In this document: positions 7,924 to 17,481 of the stretch, in pieces
Position numbering within the stretch: the first letter of the stretch is position 1
Layout of the letters: each line of letters starts with the position of its first letter
DNA from: Lachnospiraceae bacterium
Lineage (GTDB): Bacteria; Bacillota; Clostridia; Lachnospirales; Lachnospiraceae
Reading direction: 5' to 3'
Assembly: GCA_902363825.1 (NCBI GenBank)
Contig: CABJBK010000010.1
Location: forward strand, 47,364 to 111,363
DNA length: 64,000 nt
Notes under the pieces: model-generated
Seen by the model: the letters and a program-made list of their open reading frames with translations, nothing else
What the model was told of the DNA's origin: nothing
The model's database searches: none
Translations under genes and position numbers: made by a program

Positions 7924-10278
7924 TTATTTTAGCACAGGATACACTTTTTCTTCAAGCGGCTTTCCATAGTTTTGTACCGCAAAGCCTTCTTTCGTCTTCC
8001 TTATTCGGATCCGACCGCCTTTCATGGTATAGCAGATTTCTGACGCATACGCTTCCATGCGTGCCACCGCGTCCTTTCCCGGGTGTCCGTACCTGTTGTT
8101 CGCGCCGCACGAAACTACACAGACTTCCGGTGAGAGCACCTTTAAAAAGTCTTCTGAATTGGAATAATTTGAGCCATGATGTGCCGCCTTATAAAAAGAC
8201 AGCTCCGGCAGCTTTGTTTTCTCTGTAAGCCATTCTTCTTCTGCCTTTGAAATATCACCGGTAAAAAGACCACGGAACCCTTCTGTCTCATACAATAACA
8301 CCATCGAACCGGCATTGGCATCCTCCACCGGATAATCTGCGGTTGGAAAAATACAGGTGATCCGGTCATTTTTCGTCCGCAGACTCTCCTTTGCTTTTAA
8401 ATAGCATATCGTAATTCCGTTTCTTTCAATCTCTTCCTCCAATTTTTCAAGGGAAGCATCCCGGTATCCATATTCCGGAAACACAACAGTCCCGATCGGG
8501 TAATCCAGCTGCAGGATCTCTTCCAGCCCATTGATATGATCTGCGTCCGTATGGCTGACGAACCAGTAATCGATCCGCCTCACGCCTTTCGCTTTTAAAA
8601 ACGGCAGGATCCGGTATGTGCCAACGCCGGACACACTGCTGCTGCCGCCATCGAAAAACATTGATATGCCATCGCTCGTGCAAAGATAAATGCCATCTCC
8701 CTGTCCGACATCCAAAACATCGATCTCCATCTGCTTTTTATGAGGAAAAAGCAGGATCCCAACGAGCAGCACCATGCCGCCACCCAGACACAGCCGTTTC
8801 CGCATCCCGGTACTTTTTTGTCCTTCTGTCCGCTTCCCTGCAGAAAAGAGCAGCACTGCAAGCAGGCCGTAATAAACGATCAGCCGCGCTCTCCCCGGAC
8901 TTCCCGTGATCCATTGCGCACATGGAAGCGCCAGAAAGGCGCCACACACTTTTTCATAGAATAACAGTAAAAGATCGGGCAGCCACAGAATCAAATGCGC
9001 AAGCCTGGGCACTGCGGTACCAAGGATCCCGCCGATCAGTCCGCATCCCAACACGACTCCCATAAACGGAAGCAGGATCAGATTGATCCATACCGCATAG
9101 ACCGGGATCTCATAATAAAAACTGCATACAAGCGGAAGCGTCATAAGCTGGATCCCTGCGCTGGTCAAAATATTTTTTAGCAGTGCATGTTCCGGCAAAA
9201 ATCCGGCTGCCAATGCCTTTCCAGCGACAACTACACCCGTGACCGCCGCAAATGAGAACAAAAATCCGGGGTAAAAAAGCAGAAACGGATTTCCGCCAAG
9301 CAACAGCACCCCGGCTGCCGCAAGCGCCGTAAGCGAATCGTAGCTTCTCCCCATGCCATCCGCCGCAAGCAGGAAAAGAAACATCAAAAACGCCCGCCTG
9401 GCAGATACATCAAAGCCACTCATATACGCAAAACAAAATACCAGACTTCCCGCAAAAAGCCCTGCTCCACGATAGGTTCCACCCCGTTTTTTTAGGAAGC
9501 GGTAAGACGTCAGCCCGATGACCGACAAGTGCAGACCCGAAACACAGAGCACATGCGAGAGCCCGGACTTCTGATACATGGTTTTTATCTCTGAATCCAG
9601 CTGCGACTTGTCCCCGAGCACCATCCCCATCATCACACCGGCATTCTGCGGCGACATTTCTTTTTGATAGACACTCTTTAAGCGCTCCGCGAGTGCAAAA
9701 AGTTTCTCCGCAAACCAGTTCGTTTCTCCATAGATTCCAAGCAGCTTTGCCTGTTTTACCTTAAAATCAATCTGCTTTGCCCGGTAATAGGCCTTTTCAT
9801 TAAAATTTCCTTCATTGCGCGCCTCCGAGAGCGGATACAGCACGCCTTTTACTACAATGGTTTTCCCGATCGGATACTGACCGGTGTCGAAATATACTAA
9901 GATATGATTACAAGAATAATTGACTGATTTCACCTGAAAGATACAATCTTTCAGATAGAGGACTGTCTGATCGTCTGTTACTTCTTTTCTGTAGATCCTG
10001 CCCTGACACGCCACAGGCTGCTTTTCCCCGATATACGCCTGATACGCCGCTATTTTGGTAAGCTCTCTGTCTGTCACCCGCATACCGGTAAGAAGCATCG
10101 CAAGAAACGCGCCACCCTGGATCAGCATGCGGGCAAACCGCCGTTTTCGGATCAGTTCAAAAGAAGCCATCACAGACAGGATCCCTGCCGCAAGCAGGAT
10201 GTATTTTTCTTTTGTAAGCATATAGCCCACTCCAAATACAAAGCCTGCCGCCGCCTGACACAATGGCCGTCTATTCAG
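7924..10278 (-). CDS. comEC: ComEC/Rec2-family DNA internalization channel protein
   Basis: Polytopic membrane protein thought to form the channel for single-stranded DNA during natural transformation. An N-terminal membrane pair is followed by a DUF4131-like domain. The competence domain (MMGMVLGDKSQL, LSHVLCVSGLHLSVIGL, FDVSARRAFLMFLFLL) comes next. From about residue 520 there is a metallo-beta-lactamase-like domain with DVGQGDGIYL, VSHTDADHINGLEE and KAAHHGSNYSNS. Its metal-binding residues look intact. The start is uncertain. The conserved RRP begins near a CTG (10278) or TTG (10263) codon overlapping the end of the upstream gene, with GGAGGAGG just before the CTG; an ATG at 10353 or about 10221 is possible. 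Translational coupling to the upstream gene is likely. Confidence 0.92.
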   Translation of the reverse strand: MNRRPLCQAAAGFVFGVGYMLTKEKYILLAAGILSVMASFELIRKRRFARMLIQGGAFLAMLLTGMRVTDRELTKIAAYQAYIGEKQPVACQGRIYRKEVTDDQTVLYLKDCIFQVKSVNYSCNHILVYFDTGQYPIGKTIVVKGVLYPLSEARNEGNFNEKAYYRAKQIDFKVKQAKLLGIYGETNWFAEKLFALAERLKSVYQKEMSPQNAGVMMGMVLGDKSQLDSEIKTMYQKSGLSHVLCVSGLHLSVIGLTSYRFLKKRGGTYRGAGLFAGSLVFCFAYMSGFDVSARRAFLMFLFLLAADGMGRSYDSLTALAAAGVLLLGGNPFLLFYPGFLFSFAAVTGVVVAGKALAAGFLPEHALLKNILTSAGIQLMTLPLVCSFYYEIPVYAVWINLILLPFMGVVLGCGLIGGILGTAVPRLAHLILWLPDLLLLFYEKVCGAFLALPCAQWITGSPGRARLIVYYGLLAVLLFSAGKRTEGQKSTGMRKRLCLGGGMVLLVGILLFPHKKQMEIDVLDVGQGDGIYLCTSDGISMFFDGGSSSVSGVGTYRILPFLKAKGVRRIDYWFVSHTDADHINGLEEILQLDYPIGTVVFPEYGYRDASLEKLEEEIERNGITICYLKAKESLRTKNDRITCIFPTADYPVEDANAGSMVLLYETEGFRGLFTGDISKAEEEWLTEKTKLPELSFYKAAHHGSNYSNSEDFLKVLSPEVCVVSCGANNRYGHPGKDAVARMEAYASEICYTMKGGRIRIRKTKEGFAVQNYGKPLEEKVYPVLK

Positions 10279-11212
10279 TTTCGGTCTCCTCCTCCTTCTC
10301 TCCGGTGAGATAATCCAGATTCCGGTCGTACAGCGTATCAAACGCGTAATCATCCCGGTACTTTCCCTTGGTATCTCCGTTTACCGCTATCTGCACTTTA
10401 CTGACGTAAGAAAGTTCCGAAAGGGAATCCACGATCGAATAGATGACCACCGGTTCTTTGATCTCATAATTCTGATTCAGAAATCCCTCATCAAAATTGA
10501 CATAGCAGACACCATCCACTGTGGAAACACTGACTAACTTGGTTCCCTGCGGGATCGCAGACTGCTCTCCCTCCTCAAGCGGGCCCTCAAGCAGCCGCTC
10601 CACGACCAGTTTCTCCATGGAAATATTGCTGCTGTAATGCACTTTCTGTGTTTCACGCACAAGACCGTCTCCCGCCATATTCGCAAAATACAGCGTGATC
10701 GTTGCTTCCTGGATGGAATTGATCTGCTCACCCGGATTTTCCACAAAACTGTCATTGGTCATGACTCCGACTACATTTCCGTTTTTATCGGTGAGCGGTG
10801 CCCCATCCACATAAAAAGACACGCAGGAAATATCCTTTAACTGTGTCACCGTGCGGACTACCGCCGCCCTGCACAAGACCTCCGTCATGGCATCCATATG
10901 CAGATAATTTCCATCAAATCCGATCGACAGCTGCTCCCCGGACAACTCATACTCTGTCACCGTCACATCCGCCGGTATCGTCCGTTTGACATCGACTGCC
11001 CCGGTATCCTCCTGCAGCGCGGCAATCAGTTCCCTCATCTGCCCTTCACTGTCCTGCGCCTGCATTTCATAGTCCCGTCCTACAATCTTGGTTCCGTCTT
11101 TATTGATATAATAGATCTGATAACCGTTCTGCTGCTCCGCGTTCTCTCCTTTTCTGCCGCATCCGCAGAGTAAGAGAAGAAAGAGCAAAAACAATAATCC
11201 TGTCTTTTTCAC
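10271..11212 (-). CDS. GerMN-domain lipoprotein (two GerMN domains)
   Basis: A 313-residue lipoprotein. The N-terminus is a lipoprotein signal with lipobox LLCGC near residues 14-18. Two tandem GerMN (sporulation and spore germination) domains follow. The first covers about residues 50-160 (LIAALQEDTGAVDVKRTIP ... LSIGFDGNYL). The second covers about residues 175-300 (VVERLLEGPLEEGEQSAIP ... VCYVNFDEGFLNQ). The double arrangement resembles LpqB/GerM proteins. GerMN domains occur in spore germination and in lipoproteins genetically linked to sensor kinases. The gene directly follows a kinase gene (12 bases) and overlaps the comEC start. It may sense or modulate at the cell surface together with the kinase; this is inferred from position only. 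Confidence 0.88.
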   Translation of the reverse strand: MKKTGLLFLLFLLLLCGCGRKGENAEQQNGYQIYYINKDGTKIVGRDYEMQAQDSEGQMRELIAALQEDTGAVDVKRTIPADVTVTEYELSGEQLSIGFDGNYLHMDAMTEVLCRAAVVRTVTQLKDISCVSFYVDGAPLTDKNGNVVGVMTNDSFVENPGEQINSIQEATITLYFANMAGDGLVRETQKVHYSSNISMEKLVVERLLEGPLEEGEQSAIPQGTKLVSVSTVDGVCYVNFDEGFLNQNYEIKEPVVIYSIVDSLSELSYVSKVQIAVNGDTKGKYRDDYAFDTLYDRNLDYLTGEKEEETETE

Positions 11213-11224
11213 ATTTTTCTCCCT

Positions 11225-12652
11225 TTATGCAATGTAATTTAACGGAAGTCTGACATTAAAGATCGTTCCCTCTCCGACCGTACTGAATACTTTGATCGCT
11301 CCACGGTGCATCAGGATCGCATTCCGCGTGATCGCAAGTCCCAGTCCTGTTCCACCGATCTCTCTCGAATGGGATTTATCCACCCGGTAAAAACGTTCGT
11401 AAATATGTTCTAAGGATTCCTCCGGAATTCCGATCCCGGAATCCGATACCTTCAAATAACAGAACTGATGATCCGCATTGAGTGATACATGTACCCATCC
11501 GTCCGGTTTATTATACTTGATCCCGTTTTCAATAAGATTGGTGATCGCAAGTGTGATCTTGACCTCATCGACCTCGGCAGTTACCGGCCGGAAACTCTCA
11601 AGCACCAGATCCACATGCTGCTTCTCCGCGATCGGACGCAGCCGCTTTAAGATCTGCTCCAAGAGCTCATTCATATTGACCTGGGATATGTTTAAATCTG
11701 CCGCCGATTTATCCATTTTGACCAGCGAAAGCAGATCATTGATGATCTTGGTCTCCCGCTCAATCTCACCACCGATATCCTGCATAAATTCCCGATACAG
11801 CTCGATCGGCACATCTTCCTGCCCGTTTAATGAATCCGCAAGTACTTTCATCGAAGTCAGCGGTGTCTTTAATTCATGGGAGACATTGGATACGAACTCC
11901 TGTCTGGAATCGTCAAGCACCTTCATCCGCGCAGTCAGTTCGTTAAACTTGGTCGATATCTCCTGCGTTTCCGAAAAATCATCCACTTTGAGGTCACTGC
12001 TGCCATATCCGGTCTGGATCTCCTCGATGGATTTTGATATCTTAAAAAACGGTCTGGTCAGACGCCCTGCCAGAAATACCGCTACCGCAAGGATCACCAG
12101 CGCGCTGATCACCTGTATCGTCAGAATACTGGTCTTTAAATAATCCAGGTTGGAAAGAATGCTGTCCGTTGACACACTTACAAGCATCACACCGACCACA
12201 TCCTTGGTCCCGACATCCGTAAGCGGGATCGTCATCTCGATATAACGGTTTTCCGAATCGTAGTTCGACATTTCCTTTCCGTAAAAACTCTGCATGACTT
12301 CCTCGGAAATGATCGTCTTATCCTGATCCAATCCATAGGTATCCTTCACGATCCGGAACGTATCATCGATCAGGATCACTCTGCCGTCATAGATCGTAGA
12401 AAGCTGGTCTAACTGCGCATTGATCACTTCCGATGTACTGTTGTGCAGATAATCGTCTGCCACCACGCGGTTCGCCAAAATCTTTGCCTGACTTAAAATA
12501 TCAATGCTCCGGTTGGAAACCGCCTTTTTTTCATAGGCCTGAAGCATTCCCGCCCGAAGCAGGATCCCCGGCAGAATGCCAAAAAGCAGAAACAGTATGA
12601 TAAGCCGGAACTTCAGGCTTTTAAAAAATGTCACAATCTTTTTCTTCGTCAT
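11225..12652 (-). CDS. Sensor histidine kinase (WalK/PhoR type) of the comE operon
   Basis: Membrane histidine kinase, 475 residues. A first membrane segment (about 14-36) is followed by an extracytoplasmic Cache-like sensor of about 140 residues. A second segment (about 177-198) leads into a HAMP domain. The HisKA phospho-site His is in [13 protein letters not shown]. The ATPase domain has the N box NLIENGIKYN, the G1 motif DSGIGIP and the G2 motif GGTGLGLAI. It lies 18 bases after its response regulator. The layout (regulator, kinase, lipoprotein) resembles the WalRK/YycH or ResDE style, but no PAS domain is evident. The signal is unknown. Confidence 0.93.
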   Translation of the reverse strand: MTKKKIVTFFKSLKFRLIILFLLFGILPGILLRAGMLQAYEKKAVSNRSIDILSQAKILANRVVADDYLHNSTSEVINAQLDQLSTIYDGRVILIDDTFRIVKDTYGLDQDKTIISEEVMQSFYGKEMSNYDSENRYIEMTIPLTDVGTKDVVGVMLVSVSTDSILSNLDYLKTSILTIQVISALVILAVAVFLAGRLTRPFFKISKSIEEIQTGYGSSDLKVDDFSETQEISTKFNELTARMKVLDDSRQEFVSNVSHELKTPLTSMKVLADSLNGQEDVPIELYREFMQDIGGEIERETKIINDLLSLVKMDKSAADLNISQVNMNELLEQILKRLRPIAEKQHVDLVLESFRPVTAEVDEVKITLAITNLIENGIKYNKPDGWVHVSLNADHQFCYLKVSDSGIGIPEESLEHIYERFYRVDKSHSREIGGTGLGLAITRNAILMHRGAIKVFSTVGEGTIFNVRLPLNYIA

Positions 12653-12670
12653 CTTCTGGTTCCTCTGCCA

Positions 12671-13360
12671 TTATCCCTGATAATAATAGCCTACGCCCCA
12701 TTTGGTGTGTACATATTTCGGTTCACTCGGATTTTTTTCAATCTTTTCACGCAGTCTGCGCACATGCACGTCCACCGTTCGCACATCGCCCGGATACTCA
12801 TATCCCCAGACAATGTTCAAAAGATTTTCTCTGCTGTACACTTTGCCCGGATTCATCACAAGCAGCTCTAAAAGATCGAACTCTTTTGCGGTCAGATTGA
12901 TCTCTTTTCCAAGGATAAAAAGCCGTCTGCTCTCACCGTCTAATTTCAGGTCTCCGCTTTCTATGACTTTTACCGCTTCTTCCTTTTCGCGCTTTCCGGA
13001 TGTTCTGCGCATGATCGCCTTGATACGCGCCTTGACCTCAAGGATATTAAACGGTTTTGTGATATAGTCATCGGCACCGTAATCCAGTCCGAGGATCTTA
13101 TCCATATCGTCTCCCTTTGCGGTCAGCATTACGATCGGTACATCCGAGAATCCCCGGATCTGCTGGCACACCTCAAACCCATCCATCTTGGGGAGCATGA
13201 TGTCCAGAAGGATCATATCATACTGATTCTCCGTTGCCAGCTTTAGCGCTTCCTCACCGTCATACGCACATTCCACTTCCATTCCGTCCTGTTCCAGACT
13301 GAACCGTATTCCCTTTACGATCAATTTTTCGTCATCTACTACAAGAACTTTCTTCGCCAT
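12671..13360 (-). CDS. OmpR/WalR-type response regulator
   Basis: DNA-binding response regulator of 229 residues. The receiver has the acidic pair D9-D10, the phospho-acceptor D53 in DMILLDIMLP and the conserved Lys in DYITKPF. The C-terminal winged helix includes INLTAKEFDLLELL and RTVDVHVRRLREKIEKNP. It is closest in style to WalR/YycF and PhoP. It lies 9 bases after comEA and is followed by its kinase, so it is co-expressed with competence genes. The target genes cannot be told from the sequence. Confidence 0.94.
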   Translation of the reverse strand: MAKKVLVVDDEKLIVKGIRFSLEQDGMEVECAYDGEEALKLATENQYDMILLDIMLPKMDGFEVCQQIRGFSDVPIVMLTAKGDDMDKILGLDYGADDYITKPFNILEVKARIKAIMRRTSGKREKEEAVKVIESGDLKLDGESRRLFILGKEINLTAKEFDLLELLVMNPGKVYSRENLLNIVWGYEYPGDVRTVDVHVRRLREKIEKNPSEPKYVHTKWGVGYYYQG

Positions 13361-13369
13361 TTTCCCACC

Positions 13370-13996
13370 TCAGTTGACTGCGATACTGTCTTTGATTTTT
13401 GAAAAGACACCTTCTTTGATGCCCTCTATTTTTTTGATATCTTCTATCGAAGAAAAACCGCCGTTTTTCTCCCGGTATGCAATGATACTGTCCGCTTTCG
13501 TTTCTCCGATCCCGGGCAGCGTCATAAGCTGTGTCTTTGTCGCAGTGTTGAGATCAACACGCCCGTCTGCCGTATCGCTCTTTTGCGTGTCATCTTTCTG
13601 TACCTGCTCATTCTGCATTTCTTCTTCCGTCAGAACAACGATCATCTGTCCGTCGTGTATCTCTTCCGCCTGATTCAGGCTCTCGTATGCCGCGTTTTCC
13701 TGCATACCGCCTGCCGCCGCGACCGCCTCACAGATCCGGCTCCCGCCAGGAAGCACATAGACTCCCGGTGTGACAACCGCACCGCATACATACACGGCGC
13801 ATTCTGTATCCTGCTCCGCTTTCTCCTGCTCGGTATCCTGCCCCACGCTTTGTTCCACGCGCTCTGCCGCTTCTGTTTCTTTCTCCGTGGAGAGATATAC
13901 TTTCTCTGTTTTTCCGCATCCGGTGATCACCATCAGCCACAGCGAGATTACGATCCAGACCGTTTTCTTTTTTCTTCTGCACTCTTTTGTTTGCAT
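13370..13996 (-). CDS. comEA: ComEA-family DNA-binding lipoprotein
   Basis: Surface DNA receptor for transformation or secretion-linked DNA uptake; 208 residues from the ATG at 13996. That ATG is preferred over one at 14002 because GGAG then sits 8 bases upstream. An N-terminal signal with lipobox VITGC is followed by an acidic Glu/Thr linker. An SLBB domain comes next (AVYVCGAVVTPGVYVLPGG, about residues 85-140). The C-terminal double helix-hairpin-helix reads VDLNTATKTQLMTLPGIGE and IKKIEGIKEGVFSKI. This SLBB plus HhH order is the usual ComEA plan. It is the first gene of the operon that ends with comEC and holA. Confidence 0.94.
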   Translation of the reverse strand: MQTKECRRKKKTVWIVISLWLMVITGCGKTEKVYLSTEKETEAAERVEQSVGQDTEQEKAEQDTECAVYVCGAVVTPGVYVLPGGSRICEAVAAAGGMQENAAYESLNQAEEIHDGQMIVVLTEEEMQNEQVQKDDTQKSDTADGRVDLNTATKTQLMTLPGIGETKADSIIAYREKNGGFSSIEDIKKIEGIKEGVFSKIKDSIAVN

Positions 13997-14056
13997 AAAC
14001 ATTGCTCCTTCATAATCTTATTTATGAAAGAGTTCCTCAATGTCCGACTATCCTAT

Positions 14057-14085
14057 ATTCTAACGAAATTTTGCCGTTATGACAA
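14057..14085 (-). promoter_or_regulatory. Sigma-A promoter of the comEA operon
   Basis: On the minus strand TTGTCA (14080-14085), a 17-base spacer and TAGAAT (14057-14062). It lies about 60 bases before the comEA start. A housekeeping-type promoter suggests basal expression rather than a dedicated competence sigma factor. Confidence 0.7.
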
Positions 14086-14106
14086 GTACATGTTTCTTAA
14101 ATATTC

Positions 14107-15291
14107 CTAAACCGGCGCTCCATTCCAGACCGCTGTCATCCTGTTTTTCAGTTCCCGCAGAAAATCTTCCACATCCATCGTATTTGGAATCGATACCGAA
14201 TTCTCATATGCATTATAAATGATACGGCTCGTTTCATCGGTGATCACGCTTCCCTTTACCGGGATATGCCCCGTCTGCGCTTCAAAATCTCCCATTGCCT
14301 CCATCGTAACATAAGACGCGAAATCCGCCGCCTTTTTTTCTTTTTCCGTAAACGCATTGACCACAAGAAGTTCTGTGTAGGAACCGCCGCGCATAGAAAG
14401 CGTGTCATTCATGGCAGGCAGTGCCGCCACCTGACAGGTATCACCATTTACCGCTCCAAGATCCCAGGAATCAATGATCGCGGAGAGTGTGGCACCGGAA
14501 TTAAAATCATCCAGCACCTGTTTTCTTGTCATCGTTTCCGTGTCCAGATCGATGGTCTCCGTCAGTCCGCCGAAAAAGGCAAGTTCCTCTGCGTAACGCG
14601 CTTCGTCTGTCGTCACGGAAAGCTTTCCCATATCGTTTTCGTCAAACGAAAAGCTTTCCCCGACAAACGAGAAATCATAAAATTCATCCGCCACATTCCA
14701 CTCGATCAGATTTCCGGCGATCAGACCGAGTTCGTCATTCTGCGCCATCGCAAAAATCTGTTCCACGCTTGCCGGTGCCGTGGCAAAGACATCGGAACGG
14801 TATACAAAAACCGGTGTGTGGAAAGTAAGCGGGTATGCATACATTTTTCCACCACAAGAAGATGCAGTCACTGCATTTCCCGCGTCATCCGCGCGAAACA
14901 CATCTGCATCTTCATTTTCTGCCGCCAGTCCATATAAGTACGCTTTTCCAAGAGAATCATTCTGAATCATGTAGATGTCGGGATATCCCGCGTCATCCAT
15001 TGAGGTCTGGTAAATACTCTCCACAAATCCCAGACTGTCCTTTAAGACCACATCTACCGCAATGCCGCTCTCTTCATAATACTTTTTCGCACAGTCATAC
15101 AGATAACCGGTCATGCTATCGTCCGTATACCATAACGTAAGTTCCGGCTGTGCCTGTTCATACTCCGCCGTCTCTTTTTCTTCCTGCGGTGCGGACGCCT
15201 TTTCCCCGTCCGCCACCGCAATGCCCGCCATACCGGCAAGGCAGATCAAAAGCACGGTTACAGAAAGCAGTTTCTTATTCTGTTTTTCCAT
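14107..15291 (-). CDS. Solitary extracellular solute-binding protein (SBP family 1-like)
   Basis: A 394-residue secreted protein. The signal peptide (about residues 1-27, ending GMAGIAVA) has no clear lipobox Cys. An acidic linker comes next, then a family-1 solute-binding fold: LTLWYTDDSMTGYL near residue 50, PDIYMIQNDSLGKAYLYGL, YAYPLTFHTPVFVYRSDVF, and a C-terminal FASYVTMEAMGDFEAQTGH. Such proteins bind sugars, oligosaccharides or other ligands for an ABC importer, but no permease or ATPase is near. It lies 28 bases after argD, so it is probably the last gene of the arginine operon. Without a lipobox it may be anchored by an uncleaved signal or be free. The ligand is unknown. Confidence 0.8.
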   Translation of the reverse strand: MEKQNKKLLSVTVLLICLAGMAGIAVADGEKASAPQEEKETAEYEQAQPELTLWYTDDSMTGYLYDCAKKYYEESGIAVDVVLKDSLGFVESIYQTSMDDAGYPDIYMIQNDSLGKAYLYGLAAENEDADVFRADDAGNAVTASSCGGKMYAYPLTFHTPVFVYRSDVFATAPASVEQIFAMAQNDELGLIAGNLIEWNVADEFYDFSFVGESFSFDENDMGKLSVTTDEARYAEELAFFGGLTETIDLDTETMTRKQVLDDFNSGATLSAIIDSWDLGAVNGDTCQVAALPAMNDTLSMRGGSYTELLVVNAFTEKEKKAADFASYVTMEAMGDFEAQTGHIPVKGSVITDETSRIIYNAYENSVSIPNTMDVEDFLRELKNRMTAVWNGAPV

Positions 15292-15319
15292 CCTATTTCT
15301 CTCTTCTCATCTGTTTTTT

Positions 15320-16516
15320 TTATTTCATCTTCTGAAAAACCTTCTCCAGTTTTTCCACCATCTCATCGACATGTTCTTTTTCAATAATGAGCGGCGGTAC
15401 GATACGAAGTACATCGCTTCCTGCCGTAATAAGGATCAGTCCCTCTTCCAGCGCCTTTGCAGACACCTGTCCGACCGGTTTTTCGCAGACGATTCCCTGC
15501 ATCAGTCCCATTCCACGGCGTGCCGTTAAAAAGTCATATTTTTCCACAAGTTCATCCAGGCGTTTTTCCAGATATGGCGCGATCTCCTTTACATGCTCGG
15601 TCAGATGCTCTTTTTCCATGAGTTCGAGCACCTTATCAACTGCCGCACCGACAAAAGGATTTCCACCGTAAGTTGTTCCGTGGTCTCCAGGTACCAGAGA
15701 CTTCTCGGCAACACGCTCTGTCATTAAAAACGCTCCGACCGGCACACCACAACCAAGCGCCTTCGCGCTCGTCATGATATCCGGTTTCACCCCGTAATGC
15801 TGCCATGCGAACATCTCACCGCTGCGTGCCATACCGCACTGGATCTCGTCTAAGATCAGAAGGATGTCATGCTCATCGCAGAGTTTGCGCACACCTTTCA
15901 TAAACTCTTCTGTTGCCGGATAGATTCCGCCCTCACCCTGGATCGTCTCAAAAAGGATCGCGCAGGTATTTTCATTGATCTGTGCTTCCACGCTGGAAAG
16001 GTCATTAAATGTCGCATATTTTACGCCCGGCATCAACGGCTCAAACGGCTCTCTGTAGTGCGCGTTTCCGGTCACAGACAGTGCTCCGATCGTTCTTCCG
16101 TGGAAAGAATGTTCCATCGCAATGATCTCATGACCCGCATGACCATCTCTTGTATAAGCATATTTTTTTGCGGATTTGATAGCTCCCTCGATCGCCTCCG
16201 CGCCGCTGTTGGTAAAGAACACTCGATCCATGCCGGATGCCTTTAACACACGCTCTGCCGCATGGATGATCGGCACATTATAGTAGAGATTTGAAGTATG
16301 CATCAGCTTGTCGATCTGTGCCTTTAACGCGTCATTATATTCCTTCTTTCCGTAACCGAACGCCTGCACCGCGATCCCGGCTGCAAAATCAAGATATTTT
16401 TTTCCGTCCGTGTCATAGAGGTACACGCCCTCGCCCTTATCCAGCACGATCTGATAACGATTATAGGTATGTAACAGTTCTTTTTCCGCTTCGTCAATAT
16501 ATCCCTGTTTACTCAT
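15320..16516 (-). CDS. argD: Acetylornithine aminotransferase
   Basis: PLP-dependent enzyme that converts N-acetylglutamate semialdehyde to N-acetylornithine using glutamate; 398 residues. Motifs are [49 protein letters not shown] and the PLP lysine in [14 protein letters not shown]. The ATG overlaps the end of argB by 8 bases, which implies translational coupling. It could also act as succinyl-diaminopimelate aminotransferase, as in E. coli, but the operon context is arginine. Confidence 0.95.
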   Translation of the reverse strand: MSKQGYIDEAEKELLHTYNRYQIVLDKGEGVYLYDTDGKKYLDFAAGIAVQAFGYGKKEYNDALKAQIDKLMHTSNLYYNVPIIHAAERVLKASGMDRVFFTNSGAEAIEGAIKSAKKYAYTRDGHAGHEIIAMEHSFHGRTIGALSVTGNAHYREPFEPLMPGVKYATFNDLSSVEAQINENTCAILFETIQGEGGIYPATEEFMKGVRKLCDEHDILLILDEIQCGMARSGEMFAWQHYGVKPDIMTSAKALGCGVPVGAFLMTERVAEKSLVPGDHGTTYGGNPFVGAAVDKVLELMEKEHLTEHVKEIAPYLEKRLDELVEKYDFLTARRGMGLMQGIVCEKPVGQVSAKALEEGLILITAGSDVLRIVPPLIIEKEHVDEMVEKLEKVFQKMK

Positions 16517-17408
16517 GATAGAATTTCGTCTCCTTATCTCCTAAAATGGCTGTTCCGATTCCTCTGTTTGTAAAGATTTCAAGCAGCAGACAGTGCGCAA
16601 TACGTCCGTCTAAAATATGCACTCTGGATACTCCGTTTTCGATGGCATCGATACAGTTGTTTAACTTTGGAAGCATACCGCCGCCGATGTAGCCGTCCTC
16701 GATCAGCTTGCGCGCATCGGAAACCGGAAGCTCCGAGATCAGGGTATCCTTATCCTCCGGATCTTTGTATACACCCTCAATATCGGTAAGAAATGCCAGT
16801 TTTTCTGCTTTTACCGCTCTTGCGATCGCACATGCCGCGTCATCCGCATTGATGTTATAGGTATTGAATTCATCATCCATACCGACCGGGCATACGATCG
16901 GAAGGAAATCTTTCTCCAGCAGATCATAGAGGATCTTCGGATTGACTTCCTTTACGTCTCCGACAAATCCGATGTCCTGTCCGTTTGAAAGCTTTTTGTC
17001 TACCTTTAACAGTCCGCCGTCCTTGCCGCTGATACCGATCGCATTGACCCCTAAGGATTCTACCATCTGCACCAGAGACTTATTGACCTTGCCAAGTACC
17101 ATCTCCGCGATCTCCATCGTTGCCGCATCGGTCTTTCTGAGTCCGTTGACAAATTCCGGTTCCATGCCGACCTTGCCGACCCATTTGCTGATCTCCTTGC
17201 CGCCGCCGTGAACGATGATCGGCTTAAATCCAACTAACTTTAAAAGTGTCACGTCCTGAATGACATTCTTTTTTAATTCTTCATCCACCATGGCACTTCC
17301 GCCATATTTTACTACAATGATCTTCCGGTTGAACCGCTGGATATACGGCAGTGCCTCGATCAGGACTTCCGCTTTTTCCATGATTTCTTTCATATTCTTT
17401 TCTTCCAA
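16509..17408 (-). CDS. argB: Acetylglutamate kinase
   Basis: Phosphorylates N-acetylglutamate in arginine synthesis; 299 residues. The start is a TTG at 17408 with GGAGG 8 bases upstream; an internal ATG five codons later lacks such a site. Motifs are [29 protein letters not shown], the substrate-binding [29 protein letters not shown] and GGMLPKL. The N-terminal extension [16 protein letters not shown] is of the type found in arginine-inhibited hexameric kinases, so feedback inhibition by arginine is likely (inference). It lies 73 bases after argJ and overlaps argD. Confidence 0.96.
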   Translation of the reverse strand: MEEKNMKEIMEKAEVLIEALPYIQRFNRKIIVVKYGGSAMVDEELKKNVIQDVTLLKLVGFKPIIVHGGGKEISKWVGKVGMEPEFVNGLRKTDAATMEIAEMVLGKVNKSLVQMVESLGVNAIGISGKDGGLLKVDKKLSNGQDIGFVGDVKEVNPKILYDLLEKDFLPIVCPVGMDDEFNTYNINADDAACAIARAVKAEKLAFLTDIEGVYKDPEDKDTLISELPVSDARKLIEDGYIGGGMLPKLNNCIDAIENGVSRVHILDGRIAHCLLLEIFTNRGIGTAILGDKETKFYHE

Positions 17409-17481
17409 CTTTACATCCTCCGTTGTTATCTGTTCCCCTTATTTTTCTGTGTTTCTGTCTGCTGTCGTTCCGACCCGCTTT

